Positions 30,258-41,721 of a stretch of DNA of 64,000 nt are shown here, in pieces; within the stretch, counting starts at the first letter, position 1, and the number at the start of each line of letters is the position of its first letter. The translations under genes and the position numbers were made by a program. This DNA is from Closterium sp. NIES-65 (taxonomy: Eukaryota > Streptophyta > Zygnematophyceae > Desmidiales > Closteriaceae). A model generated the notes under the pieces. That model was given only the letters and a program-made list of their open reading frames with translations. It ran no database searches and had not been told where the DNA came from. Where the stretch lies: assembly GCA_948144175.1 (NCBI GenBank), contig CANXME010001461.1, forward strand, positions 186,001-250,000, written 5' to 3'.

Positions 30258-33200
30258 GTGAGTGGTACACTGCGCGCCAGCGCGGTGGGGGTTTTTGGTC
30301 CCTGCACTTACGTCCTCCGTACCGTTGACCTAGCTGGTGAGCAGTGCGGGGGCCCGCACTCCACCCAGCGCTGCTTCGGTCGCTTGACGGACGCGTGGCG
30401 TAGCTAGTTCCCTGAGGCGTCAGAGATCCCTCGCTTGGGAGATCTGTCTAGAGCGGGGGTTGCCGTCTTTGATCTTGACTATGATGCTATCCTTGCTGCC
30501 ATATATTCTGTGACTACTAGTGTTGAGGGTGACTGTTACCTGTGTGTACCGCCTGACCCGGGCATTGAGGCCACTGACCTAGGTACTGGTGAGGCTGCTG
30601 CTCTAGGTGCTAGTGCGTCTGCTGCCCCAGGTGCCAGTGCGTCTGCTGTCCCAGGTGCCAGTGCGTCTGCTGCCCCAGGTGCTGGTGAGTCTGCTCTCTC
30701 AGGTACTACGTCGGCTCAGGCCTTCCACACCTTCACCCTTGACTCGGGCCCGTCAGGTGTGTCCCAGGTAGACGCAGTCGAGCCTGTCGAGGTAGCTGTT
30801 GACTCTGGTGCTGCTAGAGGTGCTGAGCCTGCGGGTGCCGGGTCTGGGGGTGCTGAGACTGGGGGTGCTGAGCTTGGGGGTGCGGAGTCTGGGGGTGCTG
30901 AGACTGGGGGTGCTGAGTCTGGGGGTGCTCAGCCTGGGGGTGCTGGGTCTGGGGGTGCGGAGCCTAGAGGTGCGGAGCCCGGGGGTGCCGAGCCTGGGGG
31001 CGCTGGGTCTGCTCGTGTGGCCGCCGGCGGTGCTTCGTCGAGGCGGGAGCCACTCTCTCCACAGGAGCTGCGCGAGTGGTTTGCCCGCCGCTGGAGACGC
31101 GCTGCTGAGACTGGGGTTGCTGCTGTGGCTACTAGAGTTGGTCCTGCTGGAGCTGCTGGCAGTACTAGTGCTGCTGGAGCTGGAGCTACTGGGGGTGTTG
31201 GCGCTGGTGTTTCTACTGGCGCTGGTGCGTCTGGGGGTGCTGCTGAGGCTGCTGGAGCTGACGGTCCTACTGGAGTTGGTGCTGCTGGAGCTGGAGCTGC
31301 TGGGGGTGTTGGGGCTGGCGGTGCTGCTGGCGCTGGTGCTTCTGAAGGTGCTGGAGTTGGCGCTGTTGGAGCTGGAGGTGCTGCTGGCGCTGGTGCTGCC
31401 GCTTGGGGTACTGGTGCCGTCCCTGCTGGTTCTGGAGGCGCTGAGCGGCCGAGGCCGTACTTCCTTCCGCTCCTGGAGCAGGTTCTTGGTCTCCCGCCCT
31501 CTCCTGGTCCTGCTCCTTCCTTAGAGTGTCTACAGCCTGTCCAGTCGCAGTCACATTTACAGCCCGCCTCCCCTCTACCTGCTCCTTCTCCCTACACTGG
31601 TCCTACTAGAGGTCTTGCTGAGCGTCATGTGCCTGCGTCTCGTCCTGCGTCGCCTGATTGTACTGCTCACACTAGTGGTCGTACTGCGCGTCCGCGTCCT
31701 CCTGCGGTCCCCTGATGGCGTACACACCAGATGGCGCTGCGTCCTTCCACTGCTCCTCTGCGTGTCCCGTTGCCGTCTCCTCCAAAGTCCTCTCTTCCTA
31801 CTCTTGCTGACCCAGAGTCTGACTCCCTTCGTGCTGCTAGTCCTTCGATCACGCGTCTCCATGCTACTGTTGTCATTGACCCTTCTTTTGAGTCCACTGC
31901 TGCGTCTGCCCTAGTTGCTGAGCTTGTGGACTTTGCTGCTCGCTGTCGTCTAGACTACGCTGCCAGTCTTGTTGCTGAGTCTGAGTCTGTCTGTCCTCCG
32001 TCCGTTGGGGGTGAGTGTGCTCTTAGCACGGAAGTCCTTGAGGACAGGCAGGAGGAGTTCCAGTGCTATACTGCTGCTTTTCCCCATCTCGTGTCCACGC
32101 TGATTGCCCCTGAGGGAGACCCGGATGCACCAGACATCCCGACTCCTCGATTGTACGCTGAGGCGATCGAGGGTCCCTACTCCTCTCAGTGGCAGTCAGC
32201 CATGGACGCAGAGATGGATTCCTCGAAGTCCACAGGCACCTACGTCGACGAGGTTCCCCCACCTGGGGCGAACATCGTCAGTGGCATGTGGATTTTCAGG
32301 GTGACGCGGCCTCCGGGTTCCCCGCCTGTCTTCAAGGCGCGTTACGTGGCTCGAGGCTTCAGTCAGCGGCAAGGAGTTGACTACTTCCAGACCTTCTCTC
32401 CCACCCCGAAGATGACCACTCTTTGGGTGCTGCTGCACATAGCCGCTCAGTGCGACTACGAGCTTCACTCTCTTGACTTCAGCAAAGCTTTCCTGCAGGG
32501 CAGCCTGCACGAGGAGATCTGGCTGCGCCGCCCACCTGGCTTCACTGGGCCGTTTCCCCCCGGTACCCAGTGGAGCCTCCGGCGGCCAGTCTACGGTCTC
32601 CGCCAGGCACCCCGTGAGTGGCACGACACACTGAGGACTACACTTGCGGCTCTTGGGTTTGCTCCTTCTACAGCCACCCGTCGCTGTTTCTGCGCACCGA
32701 CACCTCTTTGCCGCCGTTCTACATCCTCGTGTACGTCGACGACTTGGTCTTTGCCACTGCTGACACTGCTCGACTCGCCCACGTGAAGTCTGAGCTGCAG
32801 AAGAGACACACGTGCACAGACCTGGGTGAACTGCGCAGCTACCTTGGCTTGCAGATCACCCGGGACAGAGCACAGCGCACCATTACTCTGACTCAGTCAC
32901 ACATGGTGCAGCAGGTCCTTCAGCGCTTCGGCTTCACGTACTCTTCGCCTCAGGCCACTCCTCTGCCTACTCGCCACTTGCTCTCAGCTCTGCCTTCGGA
33001 TGAGTTCGTAGAGCCGAGTGGCCCGTACCCAGAGCTTGTTGGCTGCCTCATGTACCTGATGACCTGCACACGACCTGACCTTGCATACCCTCTTAGCATC
33101 TTGGCACGCTATGTTGCTCCTGGGAGACACCGACCAGAGCACATGGCTGCAGCGAAGAGGGTGTTGCGCTACGTGTGCAGAACGTCGGGCATGGGGCTAG

Positions 33201-33715
33201 TGCTTAGAGGGCGACGTCGAGTGGTCCTCACAGGTCACGCTGACGCTTCTTGGGCTGACGACCAGCTGACACAGCGGTCGTCACAGGGTTACACCTTCAG
33301 CCTTGGCTCCGGCTCTGTTTCGTGGCGGTCTACCCGCTCGTCCTCTGTTCTCAGCTCCAGCTGTGAGGCTGAGATTTACGCAGGGGCCATGGCTGCACAG
33401 GAGCTACGCTTGCTCACCTACCTGCTCACTGACCTAGGAGAGCCGCCTCGTTCTCCTCGAGTTCTGTACGTAGACAACAAGGCCATGCTGGCCTTGTGTC
33501 GGGAGCACAGACTGGAGCACAGAGCGAAGCACATTGCTCTCCGCTACTTCCTGGCTCGTGAGCTGCAGCAGCGTGGTCAGCTCCGCCTCACCTACGTGGC
33601 CTCTGAGGCCAACACTGCTGATATCTTCACCAAGGCCCTTCCACCTTGTGATCATCAGCGCTTCTGTACTTTGCTAGGTCTTGTGCCTACCTGGCCTGAC
33701 TTGCTCACTTCTTGA
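30258..33715 (+). pseudogene. Copia-5 gag C-terminus, protease start, linker, RT-RNase H
   Basis: Begins abruptly at GEWYTARQRGG. The zinc knuckle (GEQCGGPHSTQRCF), TAG 30405-30407 (Gln in relatives) and the acidic gag tail follow. The protease starts (HTFTLDSG, 30740) but after DSG jumps in frame to the linker (PSGVSQVDAVEP), removing most of protease and all integrase. The linker has a long GGAES/GGAET pentapeptide run (about 30830-31010). RT is open from 31731 until a one-base deletion near 32673; the rest is in the next frame (YVDDLVFA about 32730, ADASWADD, to TGA 33713-33715). Confidence 0.87.
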
Positions 33716-34045
33716 TCTTGTTTGTACTGTACTCTTTCTATACCTGCACTTGATTGTTTACCTTTATATATATGATCTTGCATGTGAACTGGCCTTGTGG
33801 CCTTGCTCTTGTGCTCGGACTGTGTGGTGACTTTGTGATCCACCCTGAGCTTGCTTTGCTTCGCTTGACTGGTCTTGTGACCACTTGTTCTCCCCCACTT
33901 TGCCTATGGGGATGTGTCAGAACATTATAGCTTATACATCTGTGTAGGGTGTAGTGGGGTAGCCCATAAGGGGTACAACCCAATTAGGGTTAGTACTTGT
34001 ACCCAACTGTTTCATAGTTCAATCATTCTCGTTCTAATTTTCACA

Positions 34046-34859
34046 TCATTGTTGTCATTTCTTGTTCAATCATTGGGCAATTTCCACTTTGCTAGTGGAA
34101 ACTCTTGCCGATTTCTTCCGTGAATGTGCAAGCACTAAAGAACTAAGCAAAGCTATGATCACTCTCAGTAGTTTGTGCCAACCCCCGTAGTCTAGCTCAC
34201 TACCATTGTAGAGTGACTCTCCGCATGGTGCGGTGAGCGTGGACAGCGTCGCAGATTACCTTCAGATAGGAGCTGACTTTTGCACCTATTAAGTGGTTCG
34301 TAGGCCGGCAGCAGCGTTAGTCGCCATGGTCGACCCCGTAGTTGATGCGGGTGTAGGGGACACCTTAGAGGCACGCTTGGCTGATGCGAGGAACTGCCAC
34401 GCGGATGGCGAGTACGGGATGATCCCTTAGGCGATCGTCGAGTTGGGCATCTGGTCGTAGTGGGCGACGGAACACCCTTCCTGTCCTGCATCTCCTCGAC
34501 TGGTGCGCAACGAAGGTGGCGTGGACGACTAGGTCAACGGTGGTGCACGAGTCAGCGGCAACGAAGGCACAAGGCAGAGAGGGGTGATCAAGGTCGACGG
34601 TGGTGTCGACGGGATTCGGGCGCGAGTGCAGCGGTCGACCGCGGCTGCAGGCAGCTCGTGTGCCGACGTCGATGGTCGATGTCGCTCTCCTCTACGAAGT
34701 GGTGGAGGGCTCTCGGCAACGACGCACGTGACGGCGGGCGGGATTGCACCGGCGTATTACCCTAAACCCTAGCTGTTCAGAGTGACTGGATGCTGGTCAC
34801 CAGGCATGACACTTCATCCTGTCGACGTACTAGGTCAGGGACGACCTGTACATCGGACA
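34046..34859 (+). other. Flanking copia leader, GTCGAC-rich, no gene recognised
   Basis: Continuation of the sequence that Copia-5 interrupted. It contains repeated GTCGAC/GGTCGACG (34330-34700). No convincing start or frame was seen before the gag domain at about 34860. Confidence 0.4.
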
Positions 34860-35520
34860 GCTGGAGGAGAAGATGACACATATTCGGATGGACGAGCATG
34901 AGTCTGCGACAGACTACTGCAACTGTGCTCGACGAACCCTGCCTGAGATGCGGATGGCGGGCGCCGAATACTCGACGGCGTGCTACATCATTCACATCGT
35001 CAAGGGCCTGCCACGCAGCTACAACCTCATGAAGAAGATGATGATGGTGCCCGGCACGCATGAGTCCCTCAACGAGGACTCCATCACCAACTACACCCTT
35101 CAAGACAAGGCGATGCAAGAGGCCGAACAGGCCACAGAGCTCCTTCCGCAAGCAAACTACGCTGCACGAACGAAGCTTAATCAACAACAAGGGCAGCGCG
35201 GGAAGCCGGGCGGAGGTGGTAGCGGAGGTGGCGGTCGACGAAGAACGTCCACAAGAAGAGGTCGACGCGGGACAAGGGCCGAGGAGGTAGTGGTCGACAG
35301 CGGGAGTGCTGGATCTGCCACGACCCCGACCATCTCTCCTACGAATGCCCCGAACGCGATAATAGCGACGAGGGCGGCAGCAAGGGAGGTTGGGGTCGGT
35401 CGGCCAGTCGTCGCCCCCGTCAAGATGCGAAGCTGTGCAAGGAGAAGGAGACGTTGAAGAAGACGTCGGCGACGAAGGATGTCGAAACCTCCATCGACAA
35501 GGGCCGATGCGACGGGGAGG
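34860..35520 (+). pseudogene. Second-lineage copia gag with standard zinc knuckle
   Basis: UBN2-type gag: QLEEKMTHIRMDEHESATDY, PRSYNLMKKMMMV, then a basic Gly-rich stretch. A frameshift near 35270 is followed by CWICHDPDHLSYECP (about 35307-35352), a regular C-x2-C-x4-H-x4-C knuckle. This lineage is clearly different from Copia-1/2/3/5/6/9, whose knuckle is irregular. Confidence 0.75.
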
Positions 35521-35531
35521 CGTCGTGCTAG

Positions 35532-36182
35532 ATGGTCGGCGTGGTGGAGCTGACGGTCTCGCTGGCGCCGGAGGCTGGTGAGGACTTCCAGGCAGTAGCG
35601 GCAGCTGTGCAGGCCAACCCGATGGCGGTGCTGCTCGACAGTGGGTGCTTCCATCACCTGATGGGGACGAATGAGGTCTTCATCGACATGGCACCGAGCG
35701 ATGGTGTGAAGCACGTGCGAATCCTAGACGTACTCTACGTTCCAGGCGTACATGCAAAGGGCTCGGATGCCGAGGAGGCATTGGTTGTCGTGCACAGTGA
35801 CTTGTGCGGGCCGTTTCGGGTGGCTGCCAAGGATGGCAACTTGTACTTCCTGCTGCTGAAGGATCGCCATACTCGGCTCGTGTGGGCAATGCTGGTCGCT
35901 AAGAAGAGCGATGTGCTGCGGGAATTCCAACAGTGGCTGGTGCTGGTAGAGCGACAGACGAAGAAGTCGGTGCTGTTGCTCCGCTCTGACCGAGGAGGGG
36001 AGTTCCTCAGGAAGGCGTTCACCGACTTCGTCAATGGGAAGGGCATCATCCACGACTTGACGTGCCCCTACACTCCGCAACAAAATGGCATGGCTGCACA
36101 AACAATATATATGAAAGTAGCAAGGGAGGTGCACGACCAATGTAACTACACTAGAACAAATAGCAAGCAGGGTATACATAAC
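35532..36182 (+). pseudogene. Second-lineage copia protease and integrase core
   Basis: Protease AVLLDSGCFHHLMG (about 35622), then DVLYVPGVHAKG and, in frame, the integrase (VVVHSDLCGPFRVAAKDGN, RSDRGGEFLRKAF about 35980, TPQQNGMAAQT about 36072). The pre-integrase zinc region is missing. The catalytic Glu position reads MAAQ rather than MAER. The frame ends at 36206, after crossing into foreign copia sequence at about 36190. Confidence 0.75.
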
Positions 36183-36189
36183 TTTAACA

Positions 36190-36430
36190 CCGGTCTCTCT
36201 GGCTGACCCCTCTAGGGGGCGTAGTCGTACGACATGCCTCCACCGTTCTTCCGTGTCCGGCAGCCCCCTCAGTATCCCTCATAGGTTTCCACCTTCCCTT
36301 GTTCTCTAAGAACTTGGTGAGTCTTGCTGTTCTCCAGGACCAGTTTGTCAATGTGAATACTCCTGGGGGTGAGCGTTTGGCGATTTGTATGGACGCATGC
36401 ACTTGCGAGCACCTCGCCACTTTCGGAGCA
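36190..36430 (+). pseudogene. Fragment of first-lineage copia protease/pre-integrase
   Basis: CTGACCCCTCTAGGGGGC, TTCTTCCGTGTCCGGC and CCTTGTTCTCTAAGAACTTG match the SLADPS-RGPVL, LPCPAAPS and FSTNLVSG coding segments of Copia-1/2/3, but frame is lost. It is embedded between second-lineage integrase and second-lineage linker, so it is a patch from another element. Confidence 0.6.
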
Positions 36431-36957
36431 CGGGCCGGCATCACGGTGGACGCACGTCACCACGCCGACGGATACCTCGACGGCGATGCTCCCTCTGCTC
36501 GCCGAGGTCAGTGCGCTGGCTGATGAGGACGTCGAGATCGTCTCTTCCTCCCCTTCCTTTGCCCCTCCTTCCCCTCCCCTTGTGGTCGACCTGCACGGGC
36601 TAACGGTGTCGGTCTCCGGGGAGGAGGGGAGAAGTGGGCCGTTGCCTGTGGCACCGGCCAAGAGCATCGCCTATGGCCGACATGACGCTACCAAAGTCGG
36701 CGTGGGAGTCATCGGCAAGGCAACAGCCGACAGGGGAACAGGCAGCAGTGAAGCCAACCACGGAGCAGTCGACAACCGGTCAGTTGGTAGGGGAGACGAC
36801 CGCAGGGGAGAAGTCAGCGGGGAAGCCGATAGAGGTGCAGCAGGACGATGAAGGCAGCGACGTCGGTGACGATGGAGGGGACGCCGAGGAGTCGACCGAT
36901 AGCGACGTGGTGGAGGTCCAGCCGGGACCATGGCATACAGGTTGACTTCGTCTCGGC
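36431..36957 (+). pseudogene. Second-lineage copia linker (decayed)
   Basis: Open but shifting frames with Pro/Ser- and Asp/Glu-rich segments (SSSPSFAPPSPPLVVD, EGSDVGDDGGDAEEST), the usual composition of the copia integrase-RT linker. It connects the integrase to the RT at 36958. Confidence 0.45.
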
Positions 36958-37656
36958 CGGCTTCACCATGGTGTACGATGAGGTCGACAACGACCTGTTG
37001 TACGACCACGCCAAGGAGGATGAAGAACTGCCAGAGCTCGACCCCGACATGCACGCTAACCCTACGCACCGTTGGGACATCTCAACGATGACGGTAAAGG
37101 AGGTGCTAGCGAGCTGGAAGGGCAAGGCAGTGAAGGCCGCCATGGAAGAGGAGATCCGTAGCCTCGTCGGCATGGGGACGTGGGAGCTGGTCGAACGCCC
37201 ATGGGGGTGAACATCATGAAGAACCGGTGGGTGCTGACGACGAAGTACCGCATTGATGACACCGTCAAGCGTGAGAAGGCGAGGTTGGTCGTGAAGGGTT
37301 TCACGCAGGTGTATGGCGCCAACTACAACAAGACGTACGCGCCAGTGAGCATCTACGTCACGCTGGGGATCTTTCTGAGCATCATCGCCGTCCTCGACCT
37401 CAACCTGATGCAGCTCGACATGAAGAACGCCTTCCTCCAGAGCAAGCTCGACCGGGTACTGTATATGTAACAGCCGGACTACTTTAACTACGAGATCGGC
37501 AAGGTGTGCAAGCTGCAGCAGAGCCTCTATGGGTTGAAGCAGTCGCTGCTGCTGTGGTAGAAGGCGCTCAATGATGTGCTGGTCAGCGCCGGGTGGAAGA
37601 AGAGCCTGGTCGGCACCTACTCTAGTATGTGGTTCCAAGCTAGCACCGCCAGGTGA
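36958..37656 (+). pseudogene. Second-lineage copia reverse transcriptase, truncated
   Basis: RT N-terminal half: HRWDISTMTVKEVLASWKGK, AAMEEEIRSLVGMGTWELVE, a small frame change near 37195, NRWVLTTKYRIDD, RLVVKGFTQVYG, LDMKNAFLQSKLDRVLYM, then TAA 37468, QPDYFN and QQSLYGLKQS, TAG at 37558-37560. It stops before the YVDD block at about 37656. No RNase H or 3' LTR follows. Confidence 0.8.
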
Positions 37657-39339
37657 ACATACCATCAAGTGAAATACAGTGAAGTGTATATTCTACCTGC
37701 CCACGAGTAGTTGCACGTTCTTGCGATACTGACAGTTGCGCATACTCGATAGTGCAATGCCGTCACTTCCCTACAATTCGGTCGAATGTCGAATAGTGCA
37801 TACCCAAATGCACGATTGGAGTGTACTTGGCGAATCCCGCAACATAGGTATGCGGTATGAGAAACCTCGCTACTCTGTATAGGGCTGCTACACGCGACAA
37901 AACCAGCGCGTGCAGGGCTTCGCCTCAACACATCAACACATTACACCCAAGAAATTCTGAGCCAACGAGTTTGTGGCCCATGTGGAGCTTGTAGGATCGA
38001 GTTCCTGATTCGTTGAAGAGATCGCACGCCCACTAAAGACAACTGGGTGCCTCTTGATAGAATTGAAAACCACCCTGTCCTCACCGAGTATCTACGCAGC
38101 CGCAACTTCTGAGATGTGCACCCACTCTTGTAGGGAGGGCCTCCTTGAGGAGGGTGGTTGGTAGTGTAAGGATTTTTTTTTTTTTCCTTACTTCGCGCCC
38201 CTGCTCATCGCGTCGTACCCGACTGTTCGCGCCAACAGTACCCAGCAGTGCACCGTTACCACTCGCGACAATCGCCTCAACCACTGTTCCCGCCACTGTT
38301 CACGACGCGACCCAATCTCACAGCTCGGTTAGTAACCCGCGTTCCAGACTTCCGCCTCGGCATTTTCCCAATCTCGGCACTAGGCCCGTAGCACACCCCA
38401 CTTTCACGTTAGCTTCGCTAGATAACCTTCGCTCATCTCTTCGCTCAATAACATGTTTTTGCTTCTGAAGTGCAATTCTAGCTCGTTCACTCAATTGCAC
38501 TCATAACAACAACTCATAATAGTGCTCGTCTATGTGAGTTGTGTTTGAGTTTTCCTCCCTTGAATTTGCTCTCGCGGGATACACCCGATCGAAGCCCACA
38601 ATGGTGCCTGCCTGAGCAACACCTTCCTTGCAGCGACTTCTGTCGCAGTGGTCGCACATGGCCAAGGCCTTGCCGCGCCAGTTGCGGGCTTGCGAGAGAT
38701 TCGCTAGCGACCGCCTTGTCCAGGCCCTAGTTGGCGACAGTGATATTTGCAAGATCCGAAGTTAGCGGGACTGGGGCTCTCCAGCTAGGAGTCAACATTC
38801 CGCTTGACTTTTTAACCAATAAGTCCGGCAAACATTGTGGTGACCGTGAATGTGGATCCTAAGTGTCGGGCGGAGCCCACCCTTCACTGTGGTTGGGAAC
38901 GGGCCCTTAATACGAGGCGTCTTCCTTCCCTCCAATAATTCCTTGTCCAAAAAATCATGTTCCGTTTTTGCTTTCGCCAACATGGTCACCTTCGCACACA
39001 CCTTACGAAACGCCCATTAGAAGGCTCGATGGCGACTAAGGGAACGCGTTCCCCGCAGCGATTTCTGTCGCAGCAGTCAGCACTGCGTCCCGCCACAGAG
39101 GTCCCTCCCGCCTCGCACGGAAGCTCCGTGGAGCGGATGATGCGCCGCACACTAGGCTCGCTGCGATGCCCATTTAAGCATCCGTGAACGATCGCTCTCG
39201 TCACCTCGTCTGCTTTACCAGTTAGCACCAATCTTCCTCTAGCACTCTTTCTCTCGGATTGCTCCGCTTCACACTCCTGCTCTACTCCTGCTCTCGGATT
39301 ACTCTCGGATTACTCGTGGCACTCAAGAGCGAAGAGCCA
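37657..39339. other. Intergenic or promoter region, no gene recognised
   Basis: No convincing ORF. Contains a T-run at 38174-38185. Two related stretches, GCAGCGACTTCTGTCGCAGTG (38631) and GCAGCGATTTCTGTCGCAGC (39056), and pyrimidine-rich CTCTCGGATTACTC repeats just upstream of the ATG at 39340, suit a 5' untranslated region. CATTTAAGCATC at 39171 could be a weak TATA-like element. These regulatory readings are guesses. Confidence 0.35.
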
Positions 39340-39409
39340 ATGGCGTCCGTCAGCATGGGGAATGGCAAGGCCGTGCTTGCGCTTCTCGCCATCGTCACCG
39401 TCATCGCCG
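39340..39409 (+). CDS. Putative exon 1 (signal peptide) of secreted EGF-like protein
   Basis: ATG 39340 opens MASVSMGNGKAVLALLAIV then TVIAG, a typical short signal peptide, ending at the donor GCCG|GTACGC in phase 1. Joined to the acceptor at 52798, the phase matches and yields AVASSS at the junction, a plausible signal-peptidase site, followed by the cysteine-rich protein of 52.8-54.0 kb. The intervening 13,388 bp would be one intron full of mobile DNA. Phase and signal peptide support the link, but no transcript is available and another downstream exon is possible. Confidence 0.5.
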
Positions 39410-41721
39410 GTACGCTCCGTGCGCGTCGCTCTCTCGCCGTGCTCTCATGCGCATCATGGTGTTCACGCCGTCATGAGTTAATGCTCCACACGACAGTGCA
39501 TCGCCAAACTTGCTTGTCCCGCTTTCGACTCGAAAGCTATTCGCCAGCATCTAGTTGGGTAAAACCACTCGCTAACGCTTACAAACCATTGGTTTTAGCC
39601 AGTGGTTTGCGATTTCGCAGGTTCGGAGGCGTTTTGTTTGCGTTTTGCCGAGCGCAAGTGCGACATTTGGCACGCGTCGTACCTGTTTCCGAGGCATGGG
39701 TGGCAAGAAATAGGTCGGGCCCAGGTTTGGGAGTGCCAGAGAATATTTCGGCCAGTCAAGCAGCTCCACGCTTGCACGATATGGTTGGTCGAAATTGGTC
39801 ACAGCCACGCTGGTCTGTGAGGCCATTTATCTTCGATAAGTGGACCCGACGTGTAAATTTTGGTGCGAGATGGAATAGCTTTGTCTATATGACGTGACAT
39901 ATCGTGTGGCAAGCATGGTAATGTTGTATGTTTTTTTTTGTGACAATAGATTTGTGACCAAATACAATGTACCGTTTAGTAGTGATGAATTGGTTGATGA
40001 ATATAATAGTGGCGATAATCATTGCAGGTACAGCGGTAAATTTAGCATACTTGTAGCACTGCTTTATATATAACTTATAAGTCACTCGAATAGCATTTTG
40101 GTATACCCAAATGAAACACCCGAGTGAGCTTACTCACAAGGGCGTTGCCTTTAGAGGCGGTTGGCCCTTCTGCGGGAAGTGCCTTAGAATCTACGGCACA
40201 TGTAGAGGGAGGATCAGGATCGGGTGGTCCTGGTCGTTTCAAATACTCTCGATGGACCCTCCCACACCTGACAGCCACCTGCCAGGCGCTCACATGCGGA
40301 TTGGTTGCGCGTGGACCCAGGTGGTTGGTGAAGGTTTGTCCTGGTGCATACAAGGGGTGACGCAAAGTTTGCCTGCGCGAAACAGAAGAGGTGGGTTCGC
40401 GACCTGAAATTCATTCGCCGAAGACAAAAAGGGCGTGTCAGGTGTTTCTGCACAACGCCTCCACTTCGCGCGATTGTTCGCCGAGGCGCTGCTGTAATTT
40501 TTAGCGGATACGACGCAGAACCCTGGGCTGGGTGGGGTGTACACCCGACCTGTACAGGTGGGGCGGGAACTGACTGACGTGTCTAGCATCACGACAAGTT
40601 CCAGCTGGCGAGTAGCCCCGTCCGTCAACCCGTCGCTAGTGATAGCGACAACGACCCTTGCCAGCACAGAACGGGCCTGATTTTTTTACGAATGGCAATC
40701 GCGGCATTCGAATCTGGACCAATGGGAACAAGACTCGTACCCTTGGTCGACCTTGCCCAGATCTCTCTTCGTGTGCGATTTCCGAACTGTGCGGTGGGGT
40801 ACGGTTTATCATGTTTTTCATTGAATTGAGAACTACTCACAACACTTTGGCTGGGTTCAAAACTATAATGTTAGGTCCCAATTCCCTACCCCCATCCCCT
40901 CCCTCACCCTTTTCCCAACCAACCAGCCAGGGGGTACTCTTCCACGACTGGCCATTCTGTCATTCAGGAAAATTTGTCTACCATTTTTACTCTCTCAGAC
41001 CGATAGTTTCCCTCCCAGCTTACTTAGTTTTTTCTGTTGGCCTGGTGGTGTGTTGTATCCTGCAACGATCGATCTGTTAGTCTCCAGGTATGTGACTGGC
41101 CCGGGTGGAATTGTTCATCTGTTACTTGTATTGTCTCCATTCACAACCCTTTGATCGTTTTTTTGTGTTCTCTGTGTTTCAAATCCACATAAACATTGCT
41201 TAATTTCGTATCACCTCTTTAGCGTGCTGGTTATTAACATCCTCGTTTTTGGAAAATCGTAAATTATGTTCAGGTGCACCCTTTGACAGAACTGTCTATG
41301 CATGTAAATAATTTCAAACTACTGTTTCGTGTCTGCAGGGTTGCTTTCGAAGAGATCCGCTGTTGTCCAAATATCTACTCCTACAGTTTCAGCCTGGTGA
41401 GGAAATGTTAGATGGTTGCACACCCAATCTGCAATCCGGTGTGACCGTTGTTTGTGTGGTTTCTGTTTTGGTAACTTTCTATTCCTCATTGTTCTGTGGT
41501 CTAAGACGCTTCTGGCATGTTTTGTATGTGTTTTGGTGTGCTCCTGCAGATCTGCAGAAGGCTGCTGAGAAGGGTCCCCTCTGCCAGGCCGCATCTGCAT
41601 GTAGGGGCTGTAGTTAGAGTCACTGATAGTAGCTTGGAGTTGGTGTGCTGTACGAATCTTCTGTAATGCAGAAATTTGATTTGAGGAAAAACCCTGCAAG
41701 GCTTCCAGTATATTTTGCAGT
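39410..41721. other. Proposed intron sequence upstream of the Plavaka gene, no gene recognised
   Basis: Mixed, partly AT-rich sequence. ORFs are short and without recognisable domains. TCTGCAG at 41333-41339 could be an acceptor for an untranslated exon of the transposase gene. Terminal inverted repeats of the DNA transposon should lie here but I could not define them. Confidence 0.35.

Larger units (their letters stand above)
29659..34045 (+). mobile_element. Copia-5, internally deleted Ty1/copia
   Basis: LTRs 29659-29789 and 33915-34045 (131 bp each, 2 differences seen) with perfect target duplication TCATT (29654-29658, 34046-34050). Primer site TGGTATAGAGCAGG at 29790; polypurine TATGGGGATG before the 3' LTR. 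Total 4.4 kb against 6.6 kb for Copia-2 because the gag N-terminus, pre-integrase and integrase are missing. The near-identical LTRs show it moved recently, so it was probably supplied with integrase in trans. Confidence 0.93.

Noticed and set aside
39259..39897. A 212-residue ORF including the signal-peptide exon in another frame
   Set aside because: No domain or homology recognised; the ATG at 39340 with a phase-1 donor gives a better gene start.
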